Below are positions 62,284-64,000 of a stretch of 64,000 nt of DNA, one piece after another. A model generated the notes under the pieces. That model made no database searches and was not told the origin of the DNA. It saw nothing but the letters and a program-made list of their open reading frames with translations. Each line of letters opens with the position of its first letter. Position 1 is the first letter of the stretch. The DNA is taken from the NCBI GenBank assembly GCA_017937925.1, contig JAGBCQ010000012.1, forward strand, positions 186,001 to 250,000. Reading direction: 5' to 3'. A program made the position numbers and the translations under genes. The DNA comes from Paraprevotella sp. (GTDB taxonomy: Bacteria; Bacteroidota; Bacteroidia; Bacteroidales; Bacteroidaceae).

Positions 62284-62468
62284 AATCTTATTTGTTAAAA
62301 TAATAGTTGAGGTAAAGGTACAAATTCTTTTCTGTTACCCAACCGAGAGCTATCTTTTTTATGATTTTTTTGCTGATAAAGTAGCAATAGCAAAACTATG
62401 CAACCTGATTTTTGTTGTAAGAAAACACCACGAAGAGGTAAAAAAGGGACACCGCTGTTTCAGCGTAA

Positions 62469-62702
62469 GACCGTTACCCAAAGGGGTACTATGGCTTCTC
62501 AACACGTATCCGTGCGAATCTGTCACTTGGTCAGCGCATCATGTACGACCTTCCCGACGTGTCCAATTGGTGGTTTCAGGATGTTTCACTCTATTATGAA
62601 TTAGGAGCATGCGATACGGACTTCTGTACATTCTTCGGCGACCGCAGTATCAAATTTAAAGACATATTAAGTCTATCTGCCGGAATCAAGTTACATTTTT
62701 AA
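62469..62702 (+). pseudogene. 5'-truncated remnant of an outer-membrane beta-barrel gene
   Basis: An open frame with no credible start follows an in-frame stop at 62466-62468. It encodes about 77 residues with barrel-like strands (GYYGFSTRIRANLSLG, WWFQDVSLYYELG) and ends SAGIKLHF, a typical C-terminal outer-membrane strand with terminal Phe. Only about 185 bp separate it from the previous gene start, so the N-terminal part is missing or frameshifted. The overlapping ATG frame at 62398-62604 looks non-coding. It could be a decayed gene or an unrecognised short protein starting at an internal ATG. Confidence 0.55.
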
Positions 62703-62820
62703 CTTTCATTGTTTGTCCTCATACTCAAAAACAAGTATCTTTCGGCACGCAAAATCCTTTAATTGAGGTATTGTGGGAAAGTCCGTAAAATCGGATATTT
62801 GTATCATCAAAGTTATGTAG

Positions 62821-64000
<1,180 letters not shown>

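Noticed and set aside
62398-62604. 68-codon plus-strand frame before enolase
   Set aside because: Basic, low-complexity translation with no family features; the barrel remnant lies in a different frame of the same DNA.

Overview
The window is chromosomal DNA from a member of the Bacteroidales (Bacteroidota), most likely Prevotellaceae or a close relative. The evidence is Bacteroidota-type promoters (TAnnTTTG at -7, sometimes TTTG about 20 bp upstream), mostly weak Shine-Dalgarno sequences, family content (DUF4199, DUF6452, DUF6048, DUF4369, GGGtGRT, FtsB/DivIC-like) and Prevotella-style C-terminal tails on large secreted proteins. There is no rRNA, CRISPR array, phage or complete insertion sequence. 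Both ends cut a gene: a ZIP metal transporter on the left and enolase on the right.

Layout. 1-7.8 kb: ZIP transporter, AraC regulator, MutS2, a secreted M16 protease and an unknown protein. 7.84-8.10 kb: a minus-strand stable-RNA unit in which the signal recognition particle RNA abuts tRNA-Thr(UGU). 8.2-18 kb: a tight eleven-gene plus-strand run (DUF4199, glycosyltransferase, DUF6452 lipoprotein, DUF6048, MntP, ApbE, Crp/Fnr regulator, M3 peptidase, dCMP deaminase, S41 protease, 5-formyl-THF cyclo-ligase). 18-24.6 kb: DciA-like/RecF, a TPR protein, lumazine synthase, a methionine synthase lacking its reactivation domain, SmpB and a DMP19-family protein. 24.7-29 kb: a 1339-residue secreted nuclease/phosphatase-fold protein followed by a 58-residue protein. 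29-29.8 kb: a repeat-rich gap. 29.8-38 kb: an L-rhamnose locus (kinase, isomerase, MFS porter, aldolase, mutarotase) divergent from its likely AraC activator and a tandem GH43 enzyme. 38.1-39.9 kb: an apparently highly expressed NifU-like scaffold plus GGGtGRT pair. 40-42.8 kb: a second large secreted protein followed by a second, related small protein. 43-64 kb: housekeeping genes (Mfd, polyprenol-phosphate glycosyltransferase, dihydroorotase, the separate methionine synthase reactivation protein, metallophosphoesterase, PlsC, FtsB-like, DnaX, tRNA-His, FolD, Ffh, a FadL-type porin, a TlpA-type lipoprotein, enolase).

Genes that work together although separated: the truncated MetH (20.8-23.5 kb) and its reactivation domain (50.5-51.4 kb); the SRP RNA (8.0 kb) and Ffh (58-59.4 kb); and one-carbon metabolism (5-formyl-THF cyclo-ligase, FolD, MetH). 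The strongest candidates for undescribed biology are the two small proteins with shared ends, each encoded between a large secreted protein and a terminator; the zero-spacer SRP RNA/tRNA junction; the NifU-like/GGGtGRT pair; and two intergenic arrays with the same 22-bp period built on different palindromic cores.
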